Shown: in pieces, positions 9,469-18,499 of the stretch | How positions within the stretch are numbered: position 1 is the stretch's first letter | Layout of the letters: every line of letters starts with the position of its first letter | Assembly (NCBI GenBank): GCA_903881505.1 | Contig: CAIRTM010000008.1 | Span: 1-55,878 of the forward strand | DNA length: 55,878 nucleotides | Reading direction: 5' to 3' | Source: an uncultured delta proteobacterium | GTDB taxonomy: Bacteria > Desulfobacterota > WTBG01 > CAIYCZ01 > CAIRTM01 | Translations under genes and position numbers: made by a program | Notes under the pieces: model-generated | The model's input: only the letters and a program-made list of their open reading frames with translations | Database searches by the model: none | Told to the model about the DNA's origin: nothing

Positions 9469-9518
9469 CATGCCTGCTGCCGGTCCCGTTTGGCGCTGAA
9501 GCAGGCATGGCCGCTTTT
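9469..9518 (+). terminator. Stem-loop between sbp and cysT (possible attenuator or mRNA-processing site)
   Basis: A perfect 10-base-pair inverted repeat (CATGCCTGCT at 9469-9478, AGCAGGCATG at 9500-9509) with a 21-base loop, followed five bases later by a run of five T. It sits in a 275-base gap inside the sulfate operon. Such hairpins downstream of a binding-protein gene commonly keep its mRNA more abundant than that of the permease. The T run is short, so partial termination or 3'-end protection is more likely than full termination. Confidence 0.5.
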
Positions 9519-9704
9519 TGGCGGGCATGGGGATTAGACTATCGCTGCTGATGCGGCGGGCGGCATCCGAAACCGGCTTGCTATTCGATGCCACTTGCTT
9601 TATTTTGTAGCGTGTCGGCTAAGCAGTGCGGACTGACCCGGCCGCTGTATGCTTCGGGGTCCACTCTCAGATGCAGTGTATGTTCACGGATCAAGGTTCT
9701 CTGT

Positions 9705-10535
9705 ATGGATCTGAAAGGCAGGCGAAGAAGAGTGCTGCCGGGTTTCGGCATCACCATGGGTTTTACGCTGACGTATTTGAGCCTGATGGTGCTGATACCG
9801 CTCGCCGGGCTTTTTATCATGAGCAGCCGGCTTTCTTGGACTGATTTTTTCAGCAGGGCAGTGCTGGATCCGCGCGTTCTGGCCGCCTACCGCCTGAGCT
9901 TCGGCGCGGCTTTTATTGCTGCGACAATCAACGCGCTGTTCGGGTTCGTTGTCGCCTGGGTCCTAGTCCGCTATCGGTTCCGGGGCAAGCGAATTGTTGA
10001 CGCGCTGGTTGATCTTCCGTTTGCTCTGCCGACCGCGGTTTCGGGCATAACACTTACCACGCTGTACGCGAGCACCGGCTGGGTGGGCGGTTTGCTTGCG
10101 CCGCTGGGCATCCCGGTTGCCTATACACCTGCCGGTATTGTGGTTGCCCTGATCCTGATCGGGCTGCCCTTTGCCGTGCGCACGGTTCAGCCGGCCCTTG
10201 AAGACATGGACGTGGAGCTGGAAGAGGCCGCTACCAGCCTGGGGGCAGGGCGCCTGCAGGTTCTTTCGCGCGTGATTCTGCCTGCGATACTCCCGTCAAT
10301 CCTGTCCGGCTTTACGCTGGCATTTGCACGCGGCATAGGAGAATTCGGGTCGGTCTATTTTATCGCCGGCAATATGCCGATGAAAACCGAGATAGCGCCG
10401 CTTTTGATCATCATCAAGCTTGAACAATATGATTCTCTCGGAGCCGCTGCTATCGGAGTCGTCATGCTGGTTGTTTCATTTTCCATGATTTTTATTATCA
10501 ATATGCTCCAGTTCTGGAGCAGGCGCTATCAGTAG
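9705..10535 (+). CDS. cysT: Sulfate ABC transporter permease subunit CysT
   Basis: 276 residues, close to the 277 of E. coli CysT. It has about six membrane segments and the permease EAA loop (EEAATSLGAGRLQVLSRVILPAI is the region, at about residues 170-192) that couples to the ATPase. The conserved FARGIGEFGSVYFIAGN stretch is typical of sulfate and molybdate permeases. I start at the ATG at 9705 (MDLKGRRRR, positive-inside tail); the ORF extends upstream to 9588, but that part is unlike the family. An AAGG about ten bases upstream may serve as ribosome site. It pairs with CysW, encoded 11 bases downstream. Confidence 0.93.
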   Translation: MDLKGRRRRVLPGFGITMGFTLTYLSLMVLIPLAGLFIMSSRLSWTDFFSRAVLDPRVLAAYRLSFGAAFIAATINALFGFVVAWVLVRYRFRGKRIVDALVDLPFALPTAVSGITLTTLYASTGWVGGLLAPLGIPVAYTPAGIVVALILIGLPFAVRTVQPALEDMDVELEEAATSLGAGRLQVLSRVILPAILPSILSGFTLAFARGIGEFGSVYFIAGNMPMKTEIAPLLIIIKLEQYDSLGAAAIGVVMLVVSFSMIFIINMLQFWSRRYQ

Positions 10536-10546
10536 GAGGTCCGTTC

Positions 10547-11434
10547 ATGGCAGGCGCCGTTCAATTACGTTTGCACGGCTCACAGCGCGGCGCGTATGCC
10601 GCCCGGACCGAGTCGCCCCTGGTCCGCCGTATACTGATCGGAACAGCGCTCATGTTTCTGGTGCTCGTGCTGGTGCTGCCGCTTGTGCTTATATTTTCAA
10701 CCGCGTTCAGCCGCGGTATCGGCGTGTACCTGAGTTCCTTCACCGACCCGGATGCCCTGAGTGCAATCCGGCTGACCCTGCTGACAGCCGCGGTTGCCGT
10801 GCCGCTGAATACCCTGTTCGGCGTATGCGCGGCCTGGGCCATAGCAAAGTTCGAGTTTCGCGGGAAGAATATCCTGATCACCCTGATCGACCTGCCGTTT
10901 GCCGTGTCGCCGGTCATCGCCGGCCTGATATTCGTTATCCTGTTCGGCTCCTGGGGATTTTTCGGTGAATGGCTTGCTGCATACAATATTAAAATTATTT
11001 TTGCCAAGCCCGGCATCATCATTGCCACGGTATTTATAACGTTCCCTTTCGTCGCGCGCGAGCTGATCCCGCTCATGCAGGCCCAGGGCAGCGAAGAGGA
11101 GCAATCCGCCATCGTACTCGGCGCCGGCGCATGGCAGACATTCCGGCGCGTGACGCTGCCCAATATCAAGTGGGGCCTGCTCTACGGCGTCATTCTCTGC
11201 AATGCGCGCGCCATGGGTGAGTTCGGCGCGGTGTCGGTCGTATCGGGGCATATACGCGGCCTGACGTGCACCATGCCCCTGCACCTTGAGATTCTCTACA
11301 ATGAATATAATTTCGCGGCGGCCTTTGCCATTGCCTCTCTGCTTACATTCCTGGCCCTGGTAACGCTGGTGCTGAAAAGCATTATTGAATGGCGCTCAGC
11401 CCGGCAGACGGCTTTTGAAAATCCTGAATCTTGA
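10547..11434 (+). CDS. cysW: Sulfate ABC transporter permease subunit CysW
   Basis: 295 residues with about six transmembrane segments. It contains FRGKNILITLIDLPFAVSPV near residue 105, a second EAA-type coupling loop (EEEQSAIVLGAGAWQTFRRV) and NARAMGEFGAVSVVSGHIRG, all characteristic of CysW. It forms the heterodimeric channel with CysT in the inner membrane. A strong AGGAGGT ribosome site lies seven bases before the ATG, inside the short gap after cysT, so the two are co-transcribed. Confidence 0.95.
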   Translation: MAGAVQLRLHGSQRGAYAARTESPLVRRILIGTALMFLVLVLVLPLVLIFSTAFSRGIGVYLSSFTDPDALSAIRLTLLTAAVAVPLNTLFGVCAAWAIAKFEFRGKNILITLIDLPFAVSPVIAGLIFVILFGSWGFFGEWLAAYNIKIIFAKPGIIIATVFITFPFVARELIPLMQAQGSEEEQSAIVLGAGAWQTFRRVTLPNIKWGLLYGVILCNARAMGEFGAVSVVSGHIRGLTCTMPLHLEILYNEYNFAAAFAIASLLTFLALVTLVLKSIIEWRSARQTAFENPES

Positions 11435-11457
11435 GCATGTAACTGGAGACCACGCGC

Positions 11458-12504
11458 ATGGCGATTGAGGCCCGCAATATAAGTAAAAAGTTCGGCACGT
11501 TCCAGGCTTTGAACAATGTCGATGTCGTCGTGCCGACCGGAGAGCTGATCGCCCTTCTGGGACCGTCCGGCTCGGGCAAGACGACGCTGTTGCGCATCAT
11601 CGCCGGTCTGGAGCAGGCTGACAGCGGTGCTGTGTATTTTGACGGCGAGGACGCAACCGATGCTTCGGTGCGCGAGCGCAGGGTCGGCTTCGTATTTCAA
11701 CATTACGCGCTGTTCCGGCATATGAGCGTGTTTGAAAACGTTGCCTTCGGCCTGCGCGTGAAAAAAAGAAGCGAGCGGCCTTCGAATTCAGAAATCCGGG
11801 ACCGGGTCATGGAGCTCCTGAGACTCGTCCAGCTCGATGCATTTTCCGCACGGCTTCCCAACCAGCTCTCGGGCGGGCAGCGACAGCGCGTGGCCCTCGC
11901 GCGCGCCCTGGCCGTGCAGCCCAAGGTGCTGCTGCTGGATGAGCCCTTCGGTGCACTCGACGCCAAAGTGCGCAAGGAACTCCGGCGGTGGCTGCGCCGG
12001 CTGCACGATGAAATTCATGTTACAAGCGTGTTTGTGACCCACGATGTCGAAGAGGCCCTCGAGGTCGCCAATGAAGTCGTTGTGATGAATGAGGGCAGGG
12101 TGGAACAGAGCGGCCCGCCCGATCATGTGTACGAGCATCCGGTGAACTCGTTCGTGTACCAGTTCCTCGGCAACGTCAATTTGTTCCACACCCGCGTGCG
12201 TGACGGGCGTGTGCGCCTGGGTGACACGGTGCTTGAGTGCAACGGCAGCCACGGTGAAGCCGTTGTGTATGCCCGGCCGCACGATATCGACATCCTGCGC
12301 GAGGCCGACGGCCCCGATCTGATTGCAGCCGGCATTCTGCGTATTCATGCAATCGGCCCCATTGTCAGGGTTGAGCTGCAGCGCGATGGCGACCAGCAGA
12401 TCGTCGAGGCCGAGCTGACCCGCGAGGCCTACGCGGCCCAGCGCCTGATTGTCGGCGAGAATGTCTACATCCGGCCGCGTCAGGCAAAGGTCTATCCGAA
12501 GTAA
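11458..12504 (+). CDS. cysA: Sulfate/thiosulfate import ATP-binding protein CysA
   Basis: 348 residues. The ABC ATPase domain (1-235) has Walker [10 protein letters not shown], a Q-loop in FVFQHYALF, signature [15 protein letters not shown], Walker [13 protein letters not shown] and switch His in [11 protein letters not shown]-terminal regulatory TOBE-like region (about 240-348) includes [10 protein letters not shown], as in CysA/ModC-type ATPases. It hydrolyses ATP on the cytoplasmic face to drive sulfate import through CysTW. GGAG lies before the ATG; it is the last gene of the operon and converges on the rubredoxin-domain protein. Confidence 0.96.
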   Translation: MAIEARNISKKFGTFQALNNVDVVVPTGELIALLGPSGSGKTTLLRIIAGLEQADSGAVYFDGEDATDASVRERRVGFVFQHYALFRHMSVFENVAFGLRVKKRSERPSNSEIRDRVMELLRLVQLDAFSARLPNQLSGGQRQRVALARALAVQPKVLLLDEPFGALDAKVRKELRRWLRRLHDEIHVTSVFVTHDVEEALEVANEVVVMNEGRVEQSGPPDHVYEHPVNSFVYQFLGNVNLFHTRVRDGRVRLGDTVLECNGSHGEAVVYARPHDIDILREADGPDLIAAGILRIHAIGPIVRVELQRDGDQQIVEAELTREAYAAQRLIVGENVYIRPRQAKVYPK

Positions 12505-12559
12505 CCGTTCCTCCGCACTGTTGGCGTGTCTGTTGTAAAGAGGAGCCGCACCTCAGGCC

Positions 12560-13057
12560 TTACTCAACAGCCGGAAGCAGCTGTTTGTTCACCCCGCAGC
12601 TGGGGCAGACATCAGGCGCCTCGCCCTGCACCAGGAAGCCGCAGATCGAGCATACGTACAGCTCGCCCCGTCCGCTGCCGGACGGGGCGGCGAGGGCTTC
12701 CTCCAGCAGCTCTGCCGTGCTCAGGGCCGCTGCATGCGCATGCTCAAGCGCCACGCTGGCAGGCGTGCTTCCTGAAGCCTTCGCGCGGTTGATTTCCTCG
12801 GGCAGCACATCCAGGAGGACGGTCCTGGCTTCGCCGAGCTCTCGGCTCAAATTTTGATCCGTAGTGCCGATTCCGGACGCTGCCGTGAGCAGGTGCGCGC
12901 CCTGTATTGTCGCTGAACGGGCGATTGCCCTGAACAGGCGCGCCTCCCGGAGGCGTTTTTCGTCGAGGGCTTTCTGGCCGTAGGCGATGCAGCGGCGGTT
13001 CAGGGCCGCGCAGCGGTTGAACTGGGCAATAAGGCCCGCATGCACGTCGTTGTCCAT
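12560..13057 (-). CDS. Rubrerythrin-like protein with a degenerate diiron site and C-terminal rubredoxin domain
   Basis: 165 residues. The C-terminal 35 residues form a rubredoxin-like knuckle pair (CSICGF and CPSCGV) that should bind one iron or zinc. The N-terminal 120 residues follow the rubrerythrin four-helix layout (REARLFRAIARSATIQGAHLL resembles the ARLFRAIA-AE-xxH helix), but the glutamate ligands usual at the NGES, AE and YER positions appear replaced. Rubrerythrins reduce hydrogen peroxide in anaerobes; this one may have lost or changed that activity. Single gene, converging on cysA. The ligand loss is my alignment by eye. Confidence 0.75.
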   Translation of the reverse strand: MDNDVHAGLIAQFNRCAALNRRCIAYGQKALDEKRLREARLFRAIARSATIQGAHLLTAASGIGTTDQNLSRELGEARTVLLDVLPEEINRAKASGSTPASVALEHAHAAALSTAELLEEALAAPSGSGRGELYVCSICGFLVQGEAPDVCPSCGVNKQLLPAVE

Positions 13058-13213
13058 GGCATGATTCTCCGTGATGATACAACAATCGGCCCTGGAGTTC
13101 CGGGCATTGCCGAGGCAGCCGTGCCTGTCCCGGGGTGCACTGTTTCTGTATGATAGTGCAGTTGATTGTTTGCAGCCCCGACAGCGATATCGGTTCCGTT
13201 GCTGAAAAAGCTC

Positions 13214-14251
13214 CTAGCCGGTCAGCGCCTGCACATTGACATGCGATGACACAAGGTCGCGCAACAGCTCAATGCGCACCCGGTCCTCAATGGTCAGGAG
13301 CGGCTGCAGGCCGGCAATGCGTCGCGCGGCTTCGTTGGTGTCGGTGTTTGCAAGCAGCATCGGTATTCCGCTTTCCTCGACCCGGGCCAGGATGTTGGCC
13401 GGCGGCAGGATGTTGTTGGTGAGCAGGATGCCGGCTGAGTTGCTCTCGATCGCTGCCAGTATCATGTCGGTGCGGTCGCCGCCGGTGATGATCAGCTTGT
13501 CGCTCTTGCGGAAAAACGGTTTTTGCAGGGCCGTGTCGCCGGCCATGGCGCCGATGAAGATGTGTTTGACGATCCTGCCCAGATTGCGTTCGCAGGTCAG
13601 CACCTTTGCGAACAGACGGTCGGCGAGGAATCGCAGGCTGAAGTAGCCAAGCTCCACGCGGTGCGGTATGATGCCAAGGACGCGGCCGCTGTTTTTTTCT
13701 ATGTCTGGCAGGTACAGCTCGCGGAATGAATCAACAGCATTGACACCGTTGATGATGAAACCGGCAAGGTTGATGCCTGACAGGTCGACCCTGCTGCGCA
13801 GGAACATGATGTCGTCGAGAATATCCTCGTCGCCGCCAGAGGCAATGATCACCAGCGGAGCGCCCAGGCTGCGCGCAATGGAAAGCGGATCGAGCCCGAC
13901 GCTGCTGCCGTAGGAGATGGATCGGCCGCATTCGACCAGCAGCAGGTCGGTGCCGGCGCCCATCACGGCGGCCATCTCGGCAAGCTGCCTGTGCAGCGCG
14001 TCTCCCGTGTACATGTAGCGTATCTTGGCATGGTCGAACCCGATGCTCATGTGTTCGGGATTGCGGTCGATCGCGTACATGTTGCTCATCAGCGCCGCGT
14101 CGTAGTCCCAGAGCCGTTTTTTGCTGTACAGCAGCCGGTCGCCGAACGGCTTCATGTACCCGACGGGCCGTTTCAGGTATTCAGCAAGGCCGACAATCAA
14201 ACTGGTCTTGCCGGCATTTGCGCGCAGCGATGCGACGATAAGCGGTTTCAT
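13214..14251 (-). CDS. BioD-like P-loop protein with DRTGG domain (COG0857 type)
   Basis: 345 residues. The N-terminal half is a dethiobiotin-synthetase-like NTPase with the P-loop ASLRANAGKTS, GYMKPFGDR and LLLVECGRSISYGS. The C-terminal half (about 215-330) is a DRTGG domain (IITGGDRTDMILAAIESNSAGILLTNN region). The same pair forms the N-terminus of long phosphotransacetylases, but the catalytic PTA domain is absent here. It overlaps the end of the ADP-forming acetyl-CoA synthetase by four bases, so a role sensing or regulating acetyl-CoA/acetyl-phosphate metabolism is a reasonable inference. The exact reaction is unknown. Confidence 0.85.
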   Translation of the reverse strand: MKPLIVASLRANAGKTSLIVGLAEYLKRPVGYMKPFGDRLLYSKKRLWDYDAALMSNMYAIDRNPEHMSIGFDHAKIRYMYTGDALHRQLAEMAAVMGAGTDLLLVECGRSISYGSSVGLDPLSIARSLGAPLVIIASGGDEDILDDIMFLRSRVDLSGINLAGFIINGVNAVDSFRELYLPDIEKNSGRVLGIIPHRVELGYFSLRFLADRLFAKVLTCERNLGRIVKHIFIGAMAGDTALQKPFFRKSDKLIITGGDRTDMILAAIESNSAGILLTNNILPPANILARVEESGIPMLLANTDTNEAARRIAGLQPLLTIEDRVRIELLRDLVSSHVNVQALTG

Positions 14252-16368
14252 GGCTGTTCCTTTCGTTGGGTTGCAAGCAGGATGCGCACATCAAGGGCGT
14301 TCGCCCCGGCGTTTTCTTCAAATACCACAAGAGGGTTGATTTCAATATCGGAAATATAGTCGCAGGCCCGCACGAGTGCCCCAACTTTGATAATGGCCTC
14401 AAGCACGCCCTCGATGTCTTTTTTTGCTTCACCGCGCACGCCGAGCAGCAGGGGATAGGTGCGCGTCTGTTTCATCATGGCCAGTATCTCGAGCCGGTTC
14501 AGGGGCAGGCTGCGGAATGCCACGTCCTTCATGACCTCAACATAAATGCCGCCCTGGCCAAACATGGCAATCGGGCCGAACACGGGATCGCGACGAGCTC
14601 CCACAATGGTTTCAACACCCGGCTCGATCATGGCTGAGAGTTCGATGCCGTCGACGCGCGCTCCGGGCAGGAAGGCAAGGCACCGCTGCATGATCGCCTG
14701 CCAGGCATCGATGACTTCGGTGCTGTTGTGCAGGTCGAGCACCACGCCGCCCGCATCGCTTTTGTGGATGATGTCCGGTGAGACGACCTTCATCACCAGC
14801 GGAAAGCCTACCTCGCTGCAGCGCGCCAGGGCCTCATCGAGGCTGCGCGCCACGCAGCTGGCGGGCATCTTGAGGCCGATGATGCGCATAATGTCGCGCG
14901 ACTCGCGCGCCGAGAGAAAGCTCCGCCCGGATGTGCGTGCATCTGCCGTGATCGCGTCTATCGCGGCCGTGTCGATGGCGCAGTCCTCGAACGTGTCGCA
15001 GCGGCTGCGCTTCTGGCGGTAATGCTCGAAGAGCTTTCCCATGCAGGCCACGGCCTGGTAGACATCGTTGAAGACCGGCACGTTTTTTTTGCGCAGGCGT
15101 ACGATGGCGTGCTCGATGTCCTCGCCGCCAACGGCGGCAAACAGCACAGGACGGCCGCGCTCGCTGTAGCGCCGGTGCGTGTCCTCGAGCATGGTTTCAA
15201 GGTCGGCTGCCGGGAAGACGGCTGTTTCGCAGTACAAGGCCATGGCAGCGCCGATCCTGTCGTGTGCGAGAGCCGCGTCAAGGGCCTGGCTGTATTCGGG
15301 CGCTGCCGCACCTCCGGTTATGTCGATCGGGTTTTTGGTTGAACCGTATGAGGGCGTCACGGGCGCGAAAATGTCGCGCAGGGCCTCGCTGTCATTGTAC
15401 AGGGGTATCTCGTAGCGCTCGCACGCATCAGTGGCCATTACGCCCACGCCGCCGCCGTTGGTGATGATGACGGTCTGCTCTGCAGCCGGAGCCGGGGCGT
15501 GGGCCAGGTAGGCGCACCAGCTGAAGGCCTCGGCGATGCTGTCGGCCCTGAGCGCTCCGCACTGGCGCAGGATGGCATCCACGATTTCATCGGCCCCGGC
15601 AAGCGAACCCGTATGCGATGCTGCGGCGGCCGCGCCCCGCGCCGAGCGGCCGGACTTGATGACGACGACCGGCTTGACGCGCGTGGCCTTTTTGAGCGCG
15701 CGTATAAAGCGCTCGCCCTGCCTGATGCCTTCGATGTACATCAGGATGACCTTCGTTGCCTGCTGCTGCACCAGATATGCCAGCAGGTCGGATTCATCGA
15801 TGTCGCACTTGTTGCCGACCGACACGATAGCCGACAGGCCGATGCTTTCCACGCCGGTCTTGCCGATCATGGCAAGGCCCAGCGCCCCGCTCTGGGTGAT
15901 GATTGCGACCGGGCCCGGCTTTATGTTGCCGGTGCCGAAGGTGGCGTCCATGGACGCCTCCGCCGAATACAACCCGAAGATGTTGGGCCCGACAATGCGC
16001 ATGCCGTGAGCGCGTGCCGTCTGGACCAGTTTTTTTTCTTCATCGATATTGCCGGTCTCGGAAAAACCGGAGGTGATGATCAGGTTGTACTTGACACCTT
16101 TCAGAGCGCTGGCCAGCACCGCATCGTGCACCAGCCGGGCGGGAACGACCGTGCAGGCTACATCGACCGTCTCCTGTATGTCCTCGATGCTTTTGAAGCA
16201 TTTCAGCCCGCAGACCTCCCCGCCGGCGGGGTTGACCGGAAAGATTGCGCCGCGGTAGCCGCTGGCGATGATGTTTCTGACGATACTGTTTCCGATTTTG
16301 CCCGGGGTGTGCGAGGCGCCGATGACCGCGACCGCCGCCGGGTTGAACAGACTGCCGATAGTATCCAT
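14248..16368 (-). CDS. Acetate--CoA ligase (ADP-forming), fused alpha and beta subunits
   Basis: 706 residues. The alpha part (1-460) starts with a CoA-binding Rossmann fold (VAVIGASHTPGKIGN) followed by succinyl-CoA-ligase-like domains. The phosphorylated histidine is H252 in AASHTGSLAG. The beta part (about 480-700) is an ATP-grasp domain with FPLVMKVVSPDIIHKSDAGG. The enzyme interconverts acetyl-CoA + ADP + phosphate with acetate + ATP and so can conserve energy during fermentation or syntrophy. Related proteins act on other acyl-CoAs or as protein acetyltransferases, but no GNAT domain is fused here. The ATG overlaps the stop of the upstream hydrolase by one base. Confidence 0.93.
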   Translation of the reverse strand: MDTIGSLFNPAAVAVIGASHTPGKIGNSIVRNIIASGYRGAIFPVNPAGGEVCGLKCFKSIEDIQETVDVACTVVPARLVHDAVLASALKGVKYNLIITSGFSETGNIDEEKKLVQTARAHGMRIVGPNIFGLYSAEASMDATFGTGNIKPGPVAIITQSGALGLAMIGKTGVESIGLSAIVSVGNKCDIDESDLLAYLVQQQATKVILMYIEGIRQGERFIRALKKATRVKPVVVIKSGRSARGAAAAASHTGSLAGADEIVDAILRQCGALRADSIAEAFSWCAYLAHAPAPAAEQTVIITNGGGVGVMATDACERYEIPLYNDSEALRDIFAPVTPSYGSTKNPIDITGGAAAPEYSQALDAALAHDRIGAAMALYCETAVFPAADLETMLEDTHRRYSERGRPVLFAAVGGEDIEHAIVRLRKKNVPVFNDVYQAVACMGKLFEHYRQKRSRCDTFEDCAIDTAAIDAITADARTSGRSFLSARESRDIMRIIGLKMPASCVARSLDEALARCSEVGFPLVMKVVSPDIIHKSDAGGVVLDLHNSTEVIDAWQAIMQRCLAFLPGARVDGIELSAMIEPGVETIVGARRDPVFGPIAMFGQGGIYVEVMKDVAFRSLPLNRLEILAMMKQTRTYPLLLGVRGEAKKDIEGVLEAIIKVGALVRACDYISDIEINPLVVFEENAGANALDVRILLATQRKEQP

Positions 16369-18266
16369 TAGTTGCTATCCCTGAATACGAGTTTTAGTTC
16401 ATAGACCCCTTCGGCACGGTGTTTTTCAATGTCGAAGCCGCCCTGTTCGAACAGGTGCATCATGGGCTTGTTTTCCACCAGCACTTCTGCCGTAAAACCG
16501 AGCAGGCCCTGCCGCTTTGCAAGCATGGTAAGGTAGCTCAAAAGCTCGCTGCCGATGCCCAGGCCCTGCATGTCGTCGCGCACCACGACCGCGACCTCCG
16601 CCACGTGGGTGGATTCATCAACCCCGTACTGCCCGATCCCGACAATATCCTGATGCTGGTGTTCGTTTTCGACAACCGCGAGGATGACCATTTCCCGCGT
16701 GTAATCGATGACCACAAACTGCTGCAGACGCTCGTGAGGCATGTCTGTACGCACGCTCATAAAGCGCCGGTAGAGGCTGCGGTCCGAGAGTGCGTAGAAA
16801 AAATTTTTGATCAGGGGCTCGTCGCTGATCCGAACCGGGCGCAGCAGCAGGTGCAGCCCGCCAGAGGTGCGCCTGCGTGTTTCGAGGTATTCGGGGTATT
16901 CGCCGCGCTCGCCGGGTATGAACGCCTGGTCCCGGTAGATCAGGCCGTTTTCCTTGGCCTGAAGGATCAGGGCGGGCCTGAACTTCGGGTGCGCGATCGC
17001 GATCAGGCTCATGGCGCGCTGCCGGATGTTGCGGCCGTGCAGATAGGCTATTCCGTATTCAGTGACGACATAGTGAATATCGCCGCGCGTGAGCGATACG
17101 CCGGCCCCGGCGTCGAGGCGGGCCACAATTCGCGAATGCTCACCGTCATTGGACGTTGAGCGCAGGGCCAGGATCGTTTTGCCTCCCGGGGCCAGCAGCG
17201 CACCCCGCATGAAGTCGGCATGCCCGCCGATGCCGCTGTAAAAAATACCGCCGATCGACTCAGAGGTTGACTGCCCGCTCAGGTCGATCTGGAGCGCGGC
17301 GTTGATGGCGACCATGTTTTTCTGGCCGGCTATGATCAGCGGGTTGTTGGTATAGTCGATGGTGCGGAATTCTATGGAGGGGTTGTCGTTGATGAATGCA
17401 TAGGTTGAGTGCTTGCCCATGCAGAATGTGGCCACGGTCTTGCCGCGGTCGATAGACTTGCGGCTATTGTCGATCACGCCGGCTGCCATAAGGTCGATAA
17501 TTCCGTCGCTGAGAAGCTCGGTATGTACGCCGAGGTGGCGTTTGCCCTTTAAGCTTTCAAGGATGGCGTTGGGCATGCTGCCGTAGCCCACCTGTATTGT
17601 GTCGCCGTCCTGCACGATGCGGGCAATGTAGCTGCCGATTCTGGCGGCGATGTCGTCGGGAACGCTCGGGTGGTACTCAAGCAGCGGCTCGTCGTACGGC
17701 ACGATATAATCGATGTCGCGCATGTGCAGGAAACTGTCGCCATGCACGCGGGGCATGCGGGTGTTGACCTGTGCAATGACCAGGTGGGCCCGCTCGACCG
17801 CGGCTTTCACGATATCGACGCTGATGCCGAGGCTCACATACCCTTGCGCGTCGGGAACCGATGTCTGTACCAGGGCCACGTCCATGCGCTCAAGACCGTG
17901 GTGGAGCAGGGCGGGTACGTTGGAGAGAAATACCGGCGTGTAGTCGGCAAGACCCTGGTTGACCGCCTCGCGCGTATTGTCGCCGATGAAGAAGGTGTTC
18001 AGCCTGAAATTTTTTTTGAATTTTTCCTCGGCATACGGGGCCACGCCCAGTGTCCACAGGTGAAAAATTTCGGTATCGACAAGGGCCTTGGGGTTATCAT
18101 CTACGTAGCGGGTCAGGGCGCTGACAAGATACTGGGGCTTGCCGCAGGCCGTGCTAATGAATATATGGTTGCCGCGGTGGATTTGCTGGAAAATTTTTTC
18201 AATCGAAACGCATTTTTGCGGATAGCGCGAAGAAAGGCTGACCGATGAATCTGCTGCAGTATCCAT
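16368..18266 (-). CDS. Acetyl-CoA hydrolase/CoA-transferase with C-terminal GNAT domain
   Basis: 632 residues. Residues 20-445 form an AcCoA hydrolase/4-hydroxybutyrate CoA-transferase: VGYGSMPNAILESLKGKRHLGVHTELLSDG region, SIGGIFYSGIGGHADFMRGA region and YVVTEYGIAYLHGRNIRQRA region. The catalytic glutamate is probably the one in VVTEYGIA or HTELLSDG. Residues 475-625 are a GNAT acetyltransferase with the acetyl-CoA loop VVRDDMQGLGIGSELL. The fusion suggests one protein that both consumes acyl-CoA and acetylates a target, perhaps an acyl-CoA enzyme. An AAGGAG ribosome site lies five bases before the ATG. First gene of a tightly overlapped three-gene operon. Confidence 0.93.
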   Translation of the reverse strand: MDTAADSSVSLSSRYPQKCVSIEKIFQQIHRGNHIFISTACGKPQYLVSALTRYVDDNPKALVDTEIFHLWTLGVAPYAEEKFKKNFRLNTFFIGDNTREAVNQGLADYTPVFLSNVPALLHHGLERMDVALVQTSVPDAQGYVSLGISVDIVKAAVERAHLVIAQVNTRMPRVHGDSFLHMRDIDYIVPYDEPLLEYHPSVPDDIAARIGSYIARIVQDGDTIQVGYGSMPNAILESLKGKRHLGVHTELLSDGIIDLMAAGVIDNSRKSIDRGKTVATFCMGKHSTYAFINDNPSIEFRTIDYTNNPLIIAGQKNMVAINAALQIDLSGQSTSESIGGIFYSGIGGHADFMRGALLAPGGKTILALRSTSNDGEHSRIVARLDAGAGVSLTRGDIHYVVTEYGIAYLHGRNIRQRAMSLIAIAHPKFRPALILQAKENGLIYRDQAFIPGERGEYPEYLETRRRTSGGLHLLLRPVRISDEPLIKNFFYALSDRSLYRRFMSVRTDMPHERLQQFVVIDYTREMVILAVVENEHQHQDIVGIGQYGVDESTHVAEVAVVVRDDMQGLGIGSELLSYLTMLAKRQGLLGFTAEVLVENKPMMHLFEQGGFDIEKHRAEGVYELKLVFRDSN

Positions 18267-18398
18267 TGCTGCTCCTTTAGCGCATAACGCCGCTCCGTGT
18301 CTATTAACATTGTTTTCAAGAATCGTACCAGTTCCTATGTAGCCAATTATGTATGATTTTTCGAGGTATTTTTTAGTGTGTTGATTTTTTTCGTCGCT

Positions 18399-18441
18399 TC
18401 AAGCCCAATATTGGTTTTAAAAAATCTAATATTGGGCTTGA
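18399..18441. repeat. Perfect 14-bp inverted repeat, probable operator between divergent transcription units
   Basis: TCAAGCCCAATATT (18399-18412) and AATATTGGGCTTGA (18428-18441) are perfect inverted copies separated by 15 AT-rich bases. The right arm overlaps the -35 of a promoter reading into the sigma-54 activator gene. The repeat sits between that gene and the leftward acetyl-CoA operon, so it is well placed as the binding site of a dimeric regulator, most simply the activator itself. A hairpin in RNA is a possible alternative, but no U tract follows in either direction. Confidence 0.6.
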
Positions 18442-18466
18442 CGCCGTATAAAATGTATTCTAATAA
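18438..18466 (+). promoter_or_regulatory. Sigma-70-type promoter for the second sigma-54 activator gene
   Basis: TTGACG (18438-18443), 17 bases, then TAATAA (18461-18466). The match is five of six at -35 and four of six at -10. The start codon follows 34 bases downstream. The overlap of the -35 box with the inverted repeat would let the bound regulator repress its own gene. Confidence 0.5.
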
Positions 18467-18499
18467 CGTAGTATGAGAAAACTGGTCGCATGAGGTCCT

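Noticed and set aside
15499-16371. 290-codon frame antisense to the acetyl-CoA synthetase
   Set aside because: Shadow of a strongly conserved gene; no recognisable motifs.
18336-18351. Leftward sigma-54 promoter candidate TGGCTACATAGGAACT before the acetyl-CoA hydrolase
   Set aside because: The -12 element has AC in place of the essential GC, so I do not call it a promoter.
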